Origin: a virus
Strand: one strand, 5' to 3'
DNA length: 40,910 bases
IMG/VR virus record: IMGVR_UViG_3300042923_001574
Location: 1-40,910 of that record
Shown: positions 22,561-31,184 of the stretch, piece by piece
Position numbering within the stretch: the stretch's first letter is position 1
Layout: each line of letters starts with the position of its first letter
The notes under the pieces: generated by a model
Told to the model about the DNA's origin: nothing
The model's database searches: none
What the model saw: only the letters and a program-made list of their open reading frames with translations
Made by a program: the position numbers and the translations under genes

Positions 22561-24547
22561 TCTTTGGCTGTCGCTGACGGATCTTGCGCAGGCGCGCGGC
22601 GTCTCCAAGCCGGCGATCTCGCAGAACCTGAGGAAGTGGAAGGACCGCGGCGTCACCATCCCGACCCGGATGGAAGGCCGGACGCTGCTGATCAACGTGG
22701 CGGCCTATGACGCAGCCCGCGGCGAGGTCGGCAATCCCGCCTATGGGCAGGAGCCGGAGCGCGACGAGCCGGGCACCAAGCCGGGCACCGATCCGGTGTT
22801 CTCCCGCGAGCAGGCACGCGAGAAGGCCTACTCGGCCGACATGAAGAAGCTGCAGCTCGCCCGCGAGCTGCGCACCACCGTCGCCATCGACCGGCTGGAA
22901 GATGAAATCACTCGCGTGCTGGAGCCCATCGTGAAGGCAATCGACCGGCTGCCAGGGATGGCGGAGGACGTCGCCGCCGCCATCTCGCAGAACGGGGTAC
23001 AGGGCGTGCGCGTGGCGCTCAAGACCGCGGCCACCGATCTGCGCAATCAGGTCGCGGACGGATTGGCCGCCCTCGCCTCCGAGCTCCGAGCCGAGCCCCG
23101 GCGCGGCCTCGACGATTTTGACCCGACCGGAGCAACCGAGCCGCCGCCAATCACGGCCCGGCAGGAGAGCTTTCTGCAGACCGGCGAGTGGAAGCGCGCC
23201 AGCATCTCGACGCCGACCATCAAAGGCTCGTCGCGCATCTGGTCGAGGTACGAGGCCGGCGACCAGCGGCGTTGGCATGTGCGCTGCCCCGGCTGCTCGG
23301 AAGAATTCGTCTTCGAGTTCGGCCCGTTCTTTCGGCACGAGGCCGAGTTCCCCTACCGCGCCCATTATGTGGCGCCTTGCTGCGGGACGGTGATCGAGGG
23401 TGTGCAGAAGAACAGCCTGGTGCGCCGCGGTCGCTGGATCGCGACATCGCCCGGGCCGGGCAAGCACCCGAGCTATCATTTCGACGCGCTGTCCTCGCCG
23501 TTCGTGCCATGGGACGTCATCGCCAAGCGCTTTCTCGACGCCGGCGACGATCCGTCAAAGCTGAAGACGTTCTACAACCTGACGCTCGGCCTGCCCTTCG
23601 AGATCCGCGGTGACGCGCCCGACCATGTTCGGCTGATGGCGCTGCGCGAGGAGTATCCGCGCGGACGCATCCCGCCCCTCGGCCTCTTGCTGACGGCAGC
23701 GGCCGACGTGCAGGGCAACGGAATCTATGTCGAGGTGCTGGCGCACGCTCCGAACCGCGCGAGTTGGCCAATCGAGGCGACGTTCCTCGACGGCGACACG
23801 TCGGACCCGAAGGGCGGGGCCTTCGCCAAGCTGGACGAGTTCTATGAGCGTGCGTGGCCGGATGCGTTCGGCAAACGCCGACGGGTCGACGCCTTCGGGG
23901 TGGATTCAGGCTACCGCTCGCATGTTGTCTATAGCTGGGTACGCGGTCGCCCCGGCGCCTTCGCATTGAAGGGCGAGGATGGATGGACCCGACCGCCGCT
24001 CGGCACGCCGCAGCCGGTCGACATCGATCTCAACGGCCAGAAGATCAAGCACGGCGCGGTCGTTTGGGCCGTCGGCACCTGGTCGCTGAAGGCCGTTTTC
24101 TATGCGGATCTGCGAAAGCAGCGTCTTGCCGAAGGGGCCGAAGTCGAGCCCGTCGGCGCCTGCCATTTCGGCACGTGGCAGGACACTGTCTATTTCGAGC
24201 AGATCACCAACGAATATCTGGCCGACGAGAAGTTCAAGGGCCGGCTGCGCAAGGTGTGGAAGCCACGCGGGCCGAACCACTTCCTCGACTGCCGGATCTA
24301 CAATCTGGCGCTGGCCGAATATCTCGGCCTCTCCCGCATGACGGCCGACGATTGGGCCGTGCTGGCGCGCGATCGCGGCGTGCCGGAGGAGATGCGCACC
24401 AGCGACCTGTTCTCGCCGCCGAGCGTGCAACTCGTCGCGGCCCCCACGCCGAGCGCTCCGCGTGCGCCGGAGATTACCGAGACCGAAGAGACCGACGACG
24501 CGACGAGCGGCGACGGGTGGCTCGACGGCTATTCGATCAACTTCTGA
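22535..24547 (+). CDS. Terminase: small subunit fused to the nuclease part of a GpA-type large subunit, ATPase missing
   Basis: 670 residues. Residues ~1-190 are a Nu1-like small terminase subunit: winged HTH (LTDLAQARGVSKPAISQNLR, then IPTRMEGRTLLINVAAYDAA) and a helical oligomerisation part. From ~210 onward it is a GpA-family large subunit, entering at GEWKRASISTPTIKGSSRIW, then a Cys-pair zinc-binding region (CPGC ... CCGT) and the nuclease with Asp ~390 (AAADVQ), ~456 (GVDSG) and ~584 (NHFLDC). The ~200-residue ATPase domain with Walker A and B that should precede STPTIKG is absent. Packaging is therefore probably defective unless another ATPase is supplied. Confidence 0.88.
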   Translation: MTDQSVNDGLWLSLTDLAQARGVSKPAISQNLRKWKDRGVTIPTRMEGRTLLINVAAYDAARGEVGNPAYGQEPERDEPGTKPGTDPVFSREQAREKAYSADMKKLQLARELRTTVAIDRLEDEITRVLEPIVKAIDRLPGMAEDVAAAISQNGVQGVRVALKTAATDLRNQVADGLAALASELRAEPRRGLDDFDPTGATEPPPITARQESFLQTGEWKRASISTPTIKGSSRIWSRYEAGDQRRWHVRCPGCSEEFVFEFGPFFRHEAEFPYRAHYVAPCCGTVIEGVQKNSLVRRGRWIATSPGPGKHPSYHFDALSSPFVPWDVIAKRFLDAGDDPSKLKTFYNLTLGLPFEIRGDAPDHVRLMALREEYPRGRIPPLGLLLTAAADVQGNGIYVEVLAHAPNRASWPIEATFLDGDTSDPKGGAFAKLDEFYERAWPDAFGKRRRVDAFGVDSGYRSHVVYSWVRGRPGAFALKGEDGWTRPPLGTPQPVDIDLNGQKIKHGAVVWAVGTWSLKAVFYADLRKQRLAEGAEVEPVGACHFGTWQDTVYFEQITNEYLADEKFKGRLRKVWKPRGPNHFLDCRIYNLALAEYLGLSRMTADDWAVLARDRGVPEEMRTSDLFSPPSVQLVAAPTPSAPRAPEITETEETDDATSGDGWLDGYSINF

Positions 24548-24554
24548 GGTTCCG

Positions 24555-24770
24555 ATGGCGACCAGTCTGACGCAGGCCGATGTCGACCGGCTGGAACAGG
24601 CGATCGTGTCCGGCGAGCTGCGCGTGCGCTTCTCCGACGGTCGCGAGATCACTTACCAGTCGACCGAGGCAATGCTGCGCGCGGTCGCTTACGCGAAGCA
24701 GCAGATAGCCGAAGGCTCCGGCCTTGCGACCGCTACGCCGTCCACCTTCGCCGTCTTCGAGCGGGACTGA
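24555..24770 (+). CDS. gpW-like head-tail joining protein
   Basis: 71 residues (TQADVDRLEQAIVSGELRVR, then FSDGREITYQSTEAMLRAVA) match the small gpW/head-tail connector family that lies between terminase and portal genes in lambda-like phages. GAGG 6 bases ahead of the ATG. It plugs the portal after packaging. Confidence 0.9.
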   Translation: MATSLTQADVDRLEQAIVSGELRVRFSDGREITYQSTEAMLRAVAYAKQQIAEGSGLATATPSTFAVFERD

Positions 24771-24772
24771 GC

Positions 24773-26311
24773 ATGCTAGAGCTCAACCTGATCGAGCGCG
24801 CGCTGGCCTCACTCGCGCCGGAATGGGGTGTTCGCCGGCTTCACGCAAAGGCCTCGCTTGCCTCCGCAGCTGAACTGGCCCGCAGCTTCGACGCTGCCCG
24901 TCGTGACCGCCGCACGCAGGGCTGGCGCGCCACGGGCGGCTCCCCGAATGCGGAGATCGCCCCGGCGCTCGACCTGGTGCGCCGCCGCTCGCGCGACCTT
25001 GTGCGCAACAATGAGTGGGCCGGCAACTTCAAGCGCAAGCTGGTCGCGCACATGGTCGGCACCGGCATCGTCGCGCGCCCGCCGCGTGATGCCAGCAAGG
25101 CTGCGAAGAAGCGCAGTCGCGAGGCTTGGAATGCCTTCGTAGAGAACGCCGATCCGGCCGGCATGGCCGATTTCTACGGCATCCAGGCGCAGCTGGCCGG
25201 CGAAGTGGTCGAGGGCGGCGCCGCTTTCGTCCGCTGGTATCTGCGTCCGAGCGAATGGGGCCTGAAGGTGCCGCTCCAGTGCGAGGTGCTTCCGCATGAG
25301 CATCTCGACACGCGCAAGACCGAGCGTCGGGGCAACAACGTCGTGATCAACGGCGTGGAGTTCGACCCTTGGGGCCGCCGCGCAGCCTACTGGCTGTTTC
25401 CGCAGCACCCTGGCGACGTGTTGTCTCTGTCGCGGACGCGCAACCTGTCGGAGCGGGTTCCGGCAAGCGAATGCGACCATGTGTTCCGCGTCGACCTAGC
25501 CGGCCAGGTGACGGGGGTGCCGTGGCTCGCCTCTTCCGCGCTGCGCCTGCGCGACGGCGGGGATTACGAGGAAGCGGAGATCATCCGCAAGAAAATCGGC
25601 GCCTGCATGACGGTGTTCGTGCGTCGCAATGCGATGAACCCGCACACGCTCGCGCAGGCTACGGGCCAGGCGGTCGATCCGAAGTCCGGCAAGCGCATTG
25701 AAAAGCTCTCGCCGGGCCTGATCACCTATCTCGGCGACGGCGAGGAAATCGCAGCCGTGACGCCGCCGGACAGTGGTGATTACGGCACGTTCATGGATCG
25801 GCAGATGCTCGCCGCCGCTGCCGGCGTCGGCCTGCCCTACGCCATCGCCACGGGCGACCTGACCAAGGCCAACTTTGCCGGACAGCGCGAGGGCAAGCTC
25901 GACTTCTGGCAGGTGCTCGACCAGTGGCAGTGGCTGATGCTGGTGCCGCAGGTGTGCCGCCCGGCATGGCGCCGCGTCATGCGCGCCAGCGTCGGCGCCG
26001 GCATGGCCCTGCCGCGCGACCTCTCGGCCGAATGGACCATGCCGAAGCGGCCTTGGGTCGACCCGCTGAAGGACGTGAAGGCGGAGGAGGCCGAACTCGC
26101 CCTCGGCCTTGATAGCTGGGTCGAAAAGGTCGCGGCGCGCGGCTTCGACCCCGAGGACCATCTCGCCGAGATCACCGCATGGCGAAAGAAGCTCGAAGCC
26201 GCCGGCGTCCGCTTCGCCCCGGCGCCGGGCATCCCGGCCCCTGCCCGCCCCGCCGGCGACGGGCCGAACAGCGACAAGGAAAAGGAAGATGGACCCGACG
26301 CCGATCAATGA
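24773..26311 (+). CDS. Portal protein, lambda gpB family
   Basis: 512 residues. Typical blocks: ALDLVRRRSRDLVRNNEWAG (N-terminal), QLAGEVVEGGAAFVRW, HRINAE-like VEFDPWGRRAAYWLF, HVFRVDLAGQVTGVPWLA, DYGTFMDRQMLAAAAGVGLP and NFAGQREGKLDFWQVLDQWQ. It forms the dodecameric channel at the capsid vertex through which DNA is packaged and ejected. The C-terminal ~40 residues are Pro/Ala-rich. Starts 2 bases past the gpW stop; its end overlaps the protease-capsid gene. Confidence 0.95.
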   Translation: MLELNLIERALASLAPEWGVRRLHAKASLASAAELARSFDAARRDRRTQGWRATGGSPNAEIAPALDLVRRRSRDLVRNNEWAGNFKRKLVAHMVGTGIVARPPRDASKAAKKRSREAWNAFVENADPAGMADFYGIQAQLAGEVVEGGAAFVRWYLRPSEWGLKVPLQCEVLPHEHLDTRKTERRGNNVVINGVEFDPWGRRAAYWLFPQHPGDVLSLSRTRNLSERVPASECDHVFRVDLAGQVTGVPWLASSALRLRDGGDYEEAEIIRKKIGACMTVFVRRNAMNPHTLAQATGQAVDPKSGKRIEKLSPGLITYLGDGEEIAAVTPPDSGDYGTFMDRQMLAAAAGVGLPYAIATGDLTKANFAGQREGKLDFWQVLDQWQWLMLVPQVCRPAWRRVMRASVGAGMALPRDLSAEWTMPKRPWVDPLKDVKAEEAELALGLDSWVEKVAARGFDPEDHLAEITAWRKKLEAAGVRFAPAPGIPAPARPAGDGPNSDKEKEDGPDADQ

Positions 26312-28328
26312 GAGGCCGGCACAGGGCGTGTCGGCTGGTGACATCGCAACCCTGCCGATGCAGCGCCTGCAGGCTCCGATCGTAGAGGGCTCGGTTCGCG
26401 CAGAAGCCCGAACGGTCGACGTTGTGTTTACTACCGGCGCCAGTGTCAGGCGGCGTCGGTGGATCGGCTGGGATGATCACGTCGACTTCGACGAAATCCT
26501 TGTCGTTTCGCGTGAAGCCGTGAACCTCGAGCGCTTCGAGCGTGGGGGGCCGGTTCTCGACAGCCACAATACGTGGTCGACGCGTGCGCAGATCGCGGTC
26601 GTCGAGCGCGCATGGATCGAGAATGGCCGTGGCTACGCGACCATTCGCTTTCCCACCGCGGGCATCGACCCTGAAGCGGATCGGTTCTTCGCGCTCGTCC
26701 AGGACAAGCAACGGCAGAACATTTCCGTTGGCTACTCGATCGACGAGGTTCGCATCGAGCGCGGCGAGCGCCGCGACGAGATCGAGAAGTGGTTCGTAGA
26801 GCGTTGGACGCCTTACGAAATCAGCTTCGTGACTGTGGGCGCCGACGCGCGCGCGCAGGTTCGCAGCATGGCGGGCAGCGATGCCCCCAAGTTCCCCTTG
26901 AGCTTCAACCGGGCAACGCCCACCACCAGTGAGGTCCCCATGACCACGCCGATCCCGGCGGGCAGCGAGCCCGCGCCGACCACCACCCGCTCCGAGCCGC
27001 CGGCGCCCGCGCCGGTGGTTACGCCGCCGTCGCCGCTGCCGGCAGAGGAGCACGCCTGGCGGGCCGCTGATATCACCAAGCTGCAGCAGCGCTCCGAGGC
27101 CTTTGGCCTGACCGCCGCGGAGGCGATTACCGTGATGGGCCAGCATCGCACCCTCGAGGCTGCGACCGACGCGCTGCAGAACCTCGCGGCGACCCGTAAC
27201 GCGCCGCGCCAGCAGCCGCATATCCAGATCGTCACCGATGAGGGCGACACGCTTCGCTCGGCGGTGGAGAATGTGGTGGCCGCCCGTGCCAACCCGCAGG
27301 CGACCAAGCTCACCGACGCCGGGCGCCAGTATCGCGGCATGTCGCTGATGGAACTGGGCCGCACCTTCGTCGAGGAATCGCAGGGCGTGCGCCTGCGCAA
27401 TCTCGGCAAGATGGAGATGGCCAGCGTCCTGCTCGGCCTGACGCGCGCCGCGGGCATGCAGTCGACGTCGGACTTCCCCAACATCCTGGCGAATGTCGCC
27501 GGCAAGCGTCTGCGCGACAGCTATCAGGAGGCGCCGCGGCTCTGGAAGCTGATCTCCCGCCAGTCCAATGCCCCCGACTTCAAGGAGAAGGTCGTTGTGC
27601 AGCTGGCGGGCATCCCGGAGCTGCAGAAGGTTCGCGAAGGTGGCGAGTACACCTATGCCAAGCTGGGCGAGTCGGCGGAGAAATACTCCATCGCCACTTA
27701 TGGCCGCATCATCGCCATCACCCGGCAGGTGATCATCAACGACGATCTCGGCGCCTTCGACCGCCTGCCGGCGCTGTTCGGCCGTGCGGCGGCCGAGCTC
27801 GAGAATGATCTGGTGTGGGGCATCCTGGTGTCGAATCCGGTCATGGCGGATGGCATCCCGCTGTTCCATGCCGATCACGGCAACCTCGCCGCCGCCGGCG
27901 CGGCGCCTTCGGAGACCACCTTCGAGGCCGCGGAGACGGCTCTCGGCGACCAGAAGGATGCTGCGAGCAAGCCGCTGAACCTGTCCTTCAGCTACTTCGT
28001 CGGCCCGCAGAAGTATTCGGTGGCGGTGAAGAAGCTCCTCACCTCGGTGCAGGCGACCAAGACCGGCGACGTCAACGTGTACCAGAACGCGGTCGAGCCG
28101 ATCATCGAGAACCGCCTGAAGCCGGCGGCGGGCGCTGCGCCGTGGTTCATGTCGGTCGATCCCGGCAGGTGGGACACGATCGAGTATTCGTACCTCGAGG
28201 GCGAGGAAGGCCTCTACACCGAGGAGCGCATCGGCTTCGAAGTGGATGGCGTCGAGGTCAAGGGCCGTCTCGACTTCGGCGCCAAGGCCATCGATTTCCG
28301 CGGCCTCTACAAGAACCCGGGTATCTGA
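26289..28328 (+). CDS. Prohead protease/major capsid protein fusion
   Basis: 679 residues from an ATG with GGAAG. Residues ~30-205 are an HK97-type (S78) prohead protease with His93 (VLDSHNTWS) and Ser146 (NISVGYSIDEV). A Pro/Thr-rich linker (~215-260) and a helical scaffold-like part (~260-370) lead to the major capsid domain (~380-679; GKMEMASVLLGLTRAAGMQS, then LWKLISRQSNAPDF, VRQVIINDDLG-like ITRQVIINDDLGAF, then GIPLFHADHGNLA). The protease should cut itself and scaffold off the capsid protein during head maturation. An in-frame ATG at 26940 with GAGG upstream may give the capsid part alone. Confidence 0.93.
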   Translation: MDPTPINERPAQGVSAGDIATLPMQRLQAPIVEGSVRAEARTVDVVFTTGASVRRRRWIGWDDHVDFDEILVVSREAVNLERFERGGPVLDSHNTWSTRAQIAVVERAWIENGRGYATIRFPTAGIDPEADRFFALVQDKQRQNISVGYSIDEVRIERGERRDEIEKWFVERWTPYEISFVTVGADARAQVRSMAGSDAPKFPLSFNRATPTTSEVPMTTPIPAGSEPAPTTTRSEPPAPAPVVTPPSPLPAEEHAWRAADITKLQQRSEAFGLTAAEAITVMGQHRTLEAATDALQNLAATRNAPRQQPHIQIVTDEGDTLRSAVENVVAARANPQATKLTDAGRQYRGMSLMELGRTFVEESQGVRLRNLGKMEMASVLLGLTRAAGMQSTSDFPNILANVAGKRLRDSYQEAPRLWKLISRQSNAPDFKEKVVVQLAGIPELQKVREGGEYTYAKLGESAEKYSIATYGRIIAITRQVIINDDLGAFDRLPALFGRAAAELENDLVWGILVSNPVMADGIPLFHADHGNLAAAGAAPSETTFEAAETALGDQKDAASKPLNLSFSYFVGPQKYSVAVKKLLTSVQATKTGDVNVYQNAVEPIIENRLKPAAGAAPWFMSVDPGRWDTIEYSYLEGEEGLYTEERIGFEVDGVEVKGRLDFGAKAIDFRGLYKNPGI

Positions 28329-28344
28329 CCGGCAGCGTGCGCGA

Positions 28345-28367
28345 GCCCCGGCGCCTGACGCCGGGGC
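28345..28367 (+). terminator. Hairpin after the capsid gene
   Basis: GCCCCGGCG and CGCCGGGGC form a 9-bp perfect stem with loop CCTGA. The tail GTTCCTC has few T, so it likely lowers rather than blocks read-through, or stabilises the highly expressed capsid mRNA. Confidence 0.5.
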
Positions 28368-28418
28368 GTTCCTCAGCAACATAGCGGCCGAGGCCGCCCG
28401 TTTCTTCGGAGACCTCCC

Positions 28419-28769
28419 ATGAACAACTTCGTGAAACATGGTGACATCGTCACCATGAAGGCCCCGTACAATGTCGCCTCCGGTGGCGGTGCGCAGGTCG
28501 GCCAGCTTTTCGGTGTCACCGTCGCAACCGTCGCCTATCAGGATGACGGCGAGTTCAAGACCACCGGCATCTTCGACCTCACCAAGATCGGTTCGCAGGC
28601 CTGGGCGGTCGGCGACCTCGTCTATTGGGACAACACCAACAAGCGCTGCACCACCGTCGCCACCGGCAACCTGCTGATCGGCGCCGCCATGGCCGCCGTC
28701 ACCAATGCCGCCGGCAACACGGTCGGCCAGGTCCGGCTCAACGGCGTCGCTCGGCCGAACGAAGCCTGA
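28419..28769 (+). CDS. DUF2190 family capsid-associated protein
   Basis: 116 residues of beta-rich DUF2190: NFVKHGDIVTMKAPYNVASG, QVGQLFGVTVATVAYQDDGE and WAVGDLVYWDNTNKRCTTVA. These proteins coat or stabilise the capsid, replacing lambda gpD by position, right after the major capsid gene. GGAG precedes the ATG. Confidence 0.9.
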   Translation: MNNFVKHGDIVTMKAPYNVASGGGAQVGQLFGVTVATVAYQDDGEFKTTGIFDLTKIGSQAWAVGDLVYWDNTNKRCTTVATGNLLIGAAMAAVTNAAGNTVGQVRLNGVARPNEA

Positions 28770-28774
28770 TCCTG

Positions 28775-29089
28775 ATGAACGCCTTCGCCCGCGCCCTCGA
28801 CCGGCTCTTCGCCCATCGCGACCTGTCGCATGCAGCGCTGTATCGGCCGCAGGGCGCGGGCGACGGGGTGCCGTGCCGGGTGATCAAGCGGCAGCCGGAC
28901 GAACTGTCCGACTTCGGCGGATCCCCGATGGTGCGAGCCACCACGCTGATTGACGTGCGCGTGGTTGAAGTGGCGAAGCCGCGAGAGGGCGACACCTTCG
29001 ATCTCGCCGGCGACGTCTATAGCGTCCTCGGCGTGCCGCGGCGCGATGCCGATCGGCTGACGTGGACCTGCGGTTGCCGGGGCGGATGA
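28775..29089 (+). CDS. Head-tail adaptor, lambda gpFII-like
   Basis: 104 residues starting MNAFARALDRLFAHRDLSHA, with a beta-rich body (RATTLIDVRVVEVAKPREGD, then YSVLGVPRRDAD). Size, order and fold pattern match the gpFII-like neck protein that joins head to tail. The frame is open upstream but that part lies within the preceding gene. The stop overlaps the next ATG. Confidence 0.75.
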   Translation: MNAFARALDRLFAHRDLSHAALYRPQGAGDGVPCRVIKRQPDELSDFGGSPMVRATTLIDVRVVEVAKPREGDTFDLAGDVYSVLGVPRRDADRLTWTCGCRGG

Positions 29090-29772
29090 TCGTCTCCCCC
29101 TCCGTCACCATCGAGGGTGACCTGCGGCAGATCATGGCGGCGGAGCTCGGCATTGCCGAGACGGCGGTCACGCGGGGCATCCGTGCCGGCTCCGACGGGC
29201 TGAAGGGCGAACTGCGTCAGCAGGTGCTCGGCGCCGGCATGAGCCAGCGCCTCGCCAACACCTGGCGCTCGGAAACCTACCCGCGTGGCGGCACCAGCCT
29301 GCGGGCCGCGGGCCTCATATTCACGCGGGCTCCCGATCTCATCGACGCCTTCAACCGTGGCGTAACGATCCGCTCGCCCAACGGCTTCTATCTCGCCATT
29401 CCGACACCGGCGGCAGGCAAGTTCGGCTTTGCCCGGCAATCCTCACCCGAGAGCGGCCAGAAGCTGGAGAGGCTCACGCCCGGCGGCTGGGAACGGCGCA
29501 CCGGCATGAAGCTGCGCTTCGTGTTCCGGCCGGGCAAGCGCGTGTCGTTCCTCGTCGCCGACAATGTGCGCGTCGGCGCCGGCGGCATCGCCCGCGCGAA
29601 CACCGTGACGCGTAAGGGGAACAAGGCCACCCGGCTCACGGGCCGCACCACGGCGGTGATTTTCTGGCTGGTGCCGCAGGTGAAGCTCGCCAAGCGTCTT
29701 GATGTGGAAGGTGCAGCGCGCAACTGGTCGGCGAAGCTGCCCGACCTGATCGTCAACTTCTGGCGGGACTAG
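29086..29772 (+). CDS. DUF6441 family tail protein
   Basis: 228 residues, from the ATG that overlaps the adaptor stop (ATGA); an ATG at 29062 is also in frame. Segments LRAAGLIFTRAPDLIDAFNR, PNGFYLAIPTPAAGK and AVIFWLVPQVKLAKRLDVEG are typical of the DUF6441 proteins in alphaproteobacterial siphophages; by position it corresponds to the gpZ-type tail completion protein. The exact role is inferred. Confidence 0.75.
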   Translation: MIVSPSVTIEGDLRQIMAAELGIAETAVTRGIRAGSDGLKGELRQQVLGAGMSQRLANTWRSETYPRGGTSLRAAGLIFTRAPDLIDAFNRGVTIRSPNGFYLAIPTPAAGKFGFARQSSPESGQKLERLTPGGWERRTGMKLRFVFRPGKRVSFLVADNVRVGAGGIARANTVTRKGNKATRLTGRTTAVIFWLVPQVKLAKRLDVEGAARNWSAKLPDLIVNFWRD

Positions 29773-29777
29773 CGGAT

Positions 29778-30209
29778 ATGAGCCGACGTGAGATCGCGCT
29801 GGCGGCGCTGAAGGCGACGCTCGCCGCGGCGCTGACCGGCGCCGACGTGAAGCGCAACGCCGCCGTGCCGCAGGAAGCGGGGCCAGGTGGACTGGTGATC
29901 CTGCGCGATGGCGATCCCGGCGAACCCGAGGTGAGCCTCTCGCCGCCGCTCTACGCCTATGAGCATCGCGTTGATGCCGAGATCTATGCGGAAGCGGCGA
30001 CCGAAGCGCAGGCGCTGGCGATCCTCAACGCGATCCTCGACGACATCGACACGGCGCTCACCGCCGATCGAACCCTCGGCGGCACCGTCGACTATTGCGA
30101 GCCGACGGCTCCGACCACCGACACCGACACGCTTGAAGGCTCCGCGCCGATGCTGGCCGCGAGGCTCGGCATCACGCTGATCTACACCACCACCTCGCCG
30201 CTCGGCTGA
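29778..30209 (+). CDS. Tail terminator, gpU-like
   Basis: 143 residues: SRREIALAALKATLAAALTG, then PPLYAYEHRVDAEIYAEAAT and a C-terminal strand ARLGITLIYTT. The small alpha/beta layout and location between the gpZ-like and tail-tube genes fit the gpU-type tail terminator. Databases sometimes call such proteins 'acyl-CoA transferase', which I consider wrong here. Confidence 0.7.
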   Translation: MSRREIALAALKATLAAALTGADVKRNAAVPQEAGPGGLVILRDGDPGEPEVSLSPPLYAYEHRVDAEIYAEAATEAQALAILNAILDDIDTALTADRTLGGTVDYCEPTAPTTDTDTLEGSAPMLAARLGITLIYTTTSPLG

Positions 30210-30235
30210 GCGGCCCATCCCCTCAGGAGAGAGAC

Positions 30236-31177
30236 ATGGCACGCGCAAGGGGCATCAACGCCCGGCTGGCGGGCGTTATGGAGGCGACCTATGGCGTCGC
30301 TCCCGTCAACGGCTATCGCCTGCTGCCGTTCATCAGCACGACGCTCGGCGGGGAACAGGGGCTGATCGCCGACGACCTGCTCGGCACCGGGCGCGACCCG
30401 CTGGCGCCGAGTCGCGACGTGATCAACGTCACCGGCGACGTGGTGGTGCCGGTCGACGTGCGGAACTTCGGCTTCTGGCTGAAGCTGCTGCTTGGCGCGC
30501 CGACCACCACTGCGGACACGGACGTGTACACGCATGAATTCACCTCGGCGAAGGCCAGCCTGCCGAGCGCCTCGCTCGAGATCGGACATCCCGAGGTGCC
30601 GGCCTATGCGATGAACAAGGGCGCGCTCGCCAACACGCTCGCCATCCGCATGCAGCGCTCCGGTACGGCGCAGGCGACCATCGGGCTGATCGCGCAGAGC
30701 GAACTCCCCAACGGCGCCAGCGGCGCCGGCTCGCCGACCGAACTGGAAGTGGTGCGATTCAACCAGTTCCAGGGCTCCGTGAAGCGTGACGGCGTCGCCA
30801 TGGCCAATGTCGTCTCAGCCGACCTCACCTATTCCAACAATTACGAGCTGGTCGAGGTGATCCGCAGCGACGGCCTGATCGCCGGCGGCGACCCGGGCAA
30901 GGCGTCATTCACCGCCTCAGTGACGGTGCGCTTCGACAGCCTTGACCTCTACAACCTGGCGGTCGCTGGCACGCCGGTAGACCTCGAATTCGGCTTCACC
31001 CTCGACGCCGAGAACAGCCTCACCTTCGCGCTGCCGGCGATGCATCTGCCGCGGGCGAAGCGGCCCGTTACCGGCCCCGCCGGCGTGCAGGCGACCTTCG
31101 CCCTGCAGGCGGCGCGGCCGGCGCCGGGCGAGGAGATGCTGACCGCCACTCTCGTCAACGATGTCGCCAGCTATTGA
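30236..31177 (+). CDS. Tail tube protein
   Basis: 313 residues, beta-rich: ARGINARLAGVMEATYGVAP at the N-terminus, DVRNFGFWLKLLLGAPTTTA, YTHEFTSAKASLPSASLEIG and repeated strands to the end. This is the major tail tube protein of alphaproteobacterial siphophages, equivalent to lambda gpV. AGGAGAGAG precedes the ATG. Confidence 0.88.
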   Translation: MARARGINARLAGVMEATYGVAPVNGYRLLPFISTTLGGEQGLIADDLLGTGRDPLAPSRDVINVTGDVVVPVDVRNFGFWLKLLLGAPTTTADTDVYTHEFTSAKASLPSASLEIGHPEVPAYAMNKGALANTLAIRMQRSGTAQATIGLIAQSELPNGASGAGSPTELEVVRFNQFQGSVKRDGVAMANVVSADLTYSNNYELVEVIRSDGLIAGGDPGKASFTASVTVRFDSLDLYNLAVAGTPVDLEFGFTLDAENSLTFALPAMHLPRAKRPVTGPAGVQATFALQAARPAPGEEMLTATLVNDVASY

Positions 31178-31184
31178 GGCCGCG

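Noticed and set aside
26172-28439. 755-codon minus-strand open frame opposite the capsid gene
   Set aside because: Antisense shadow; low-complexity Arg/Leu/Gly composition and no recognisable domain.
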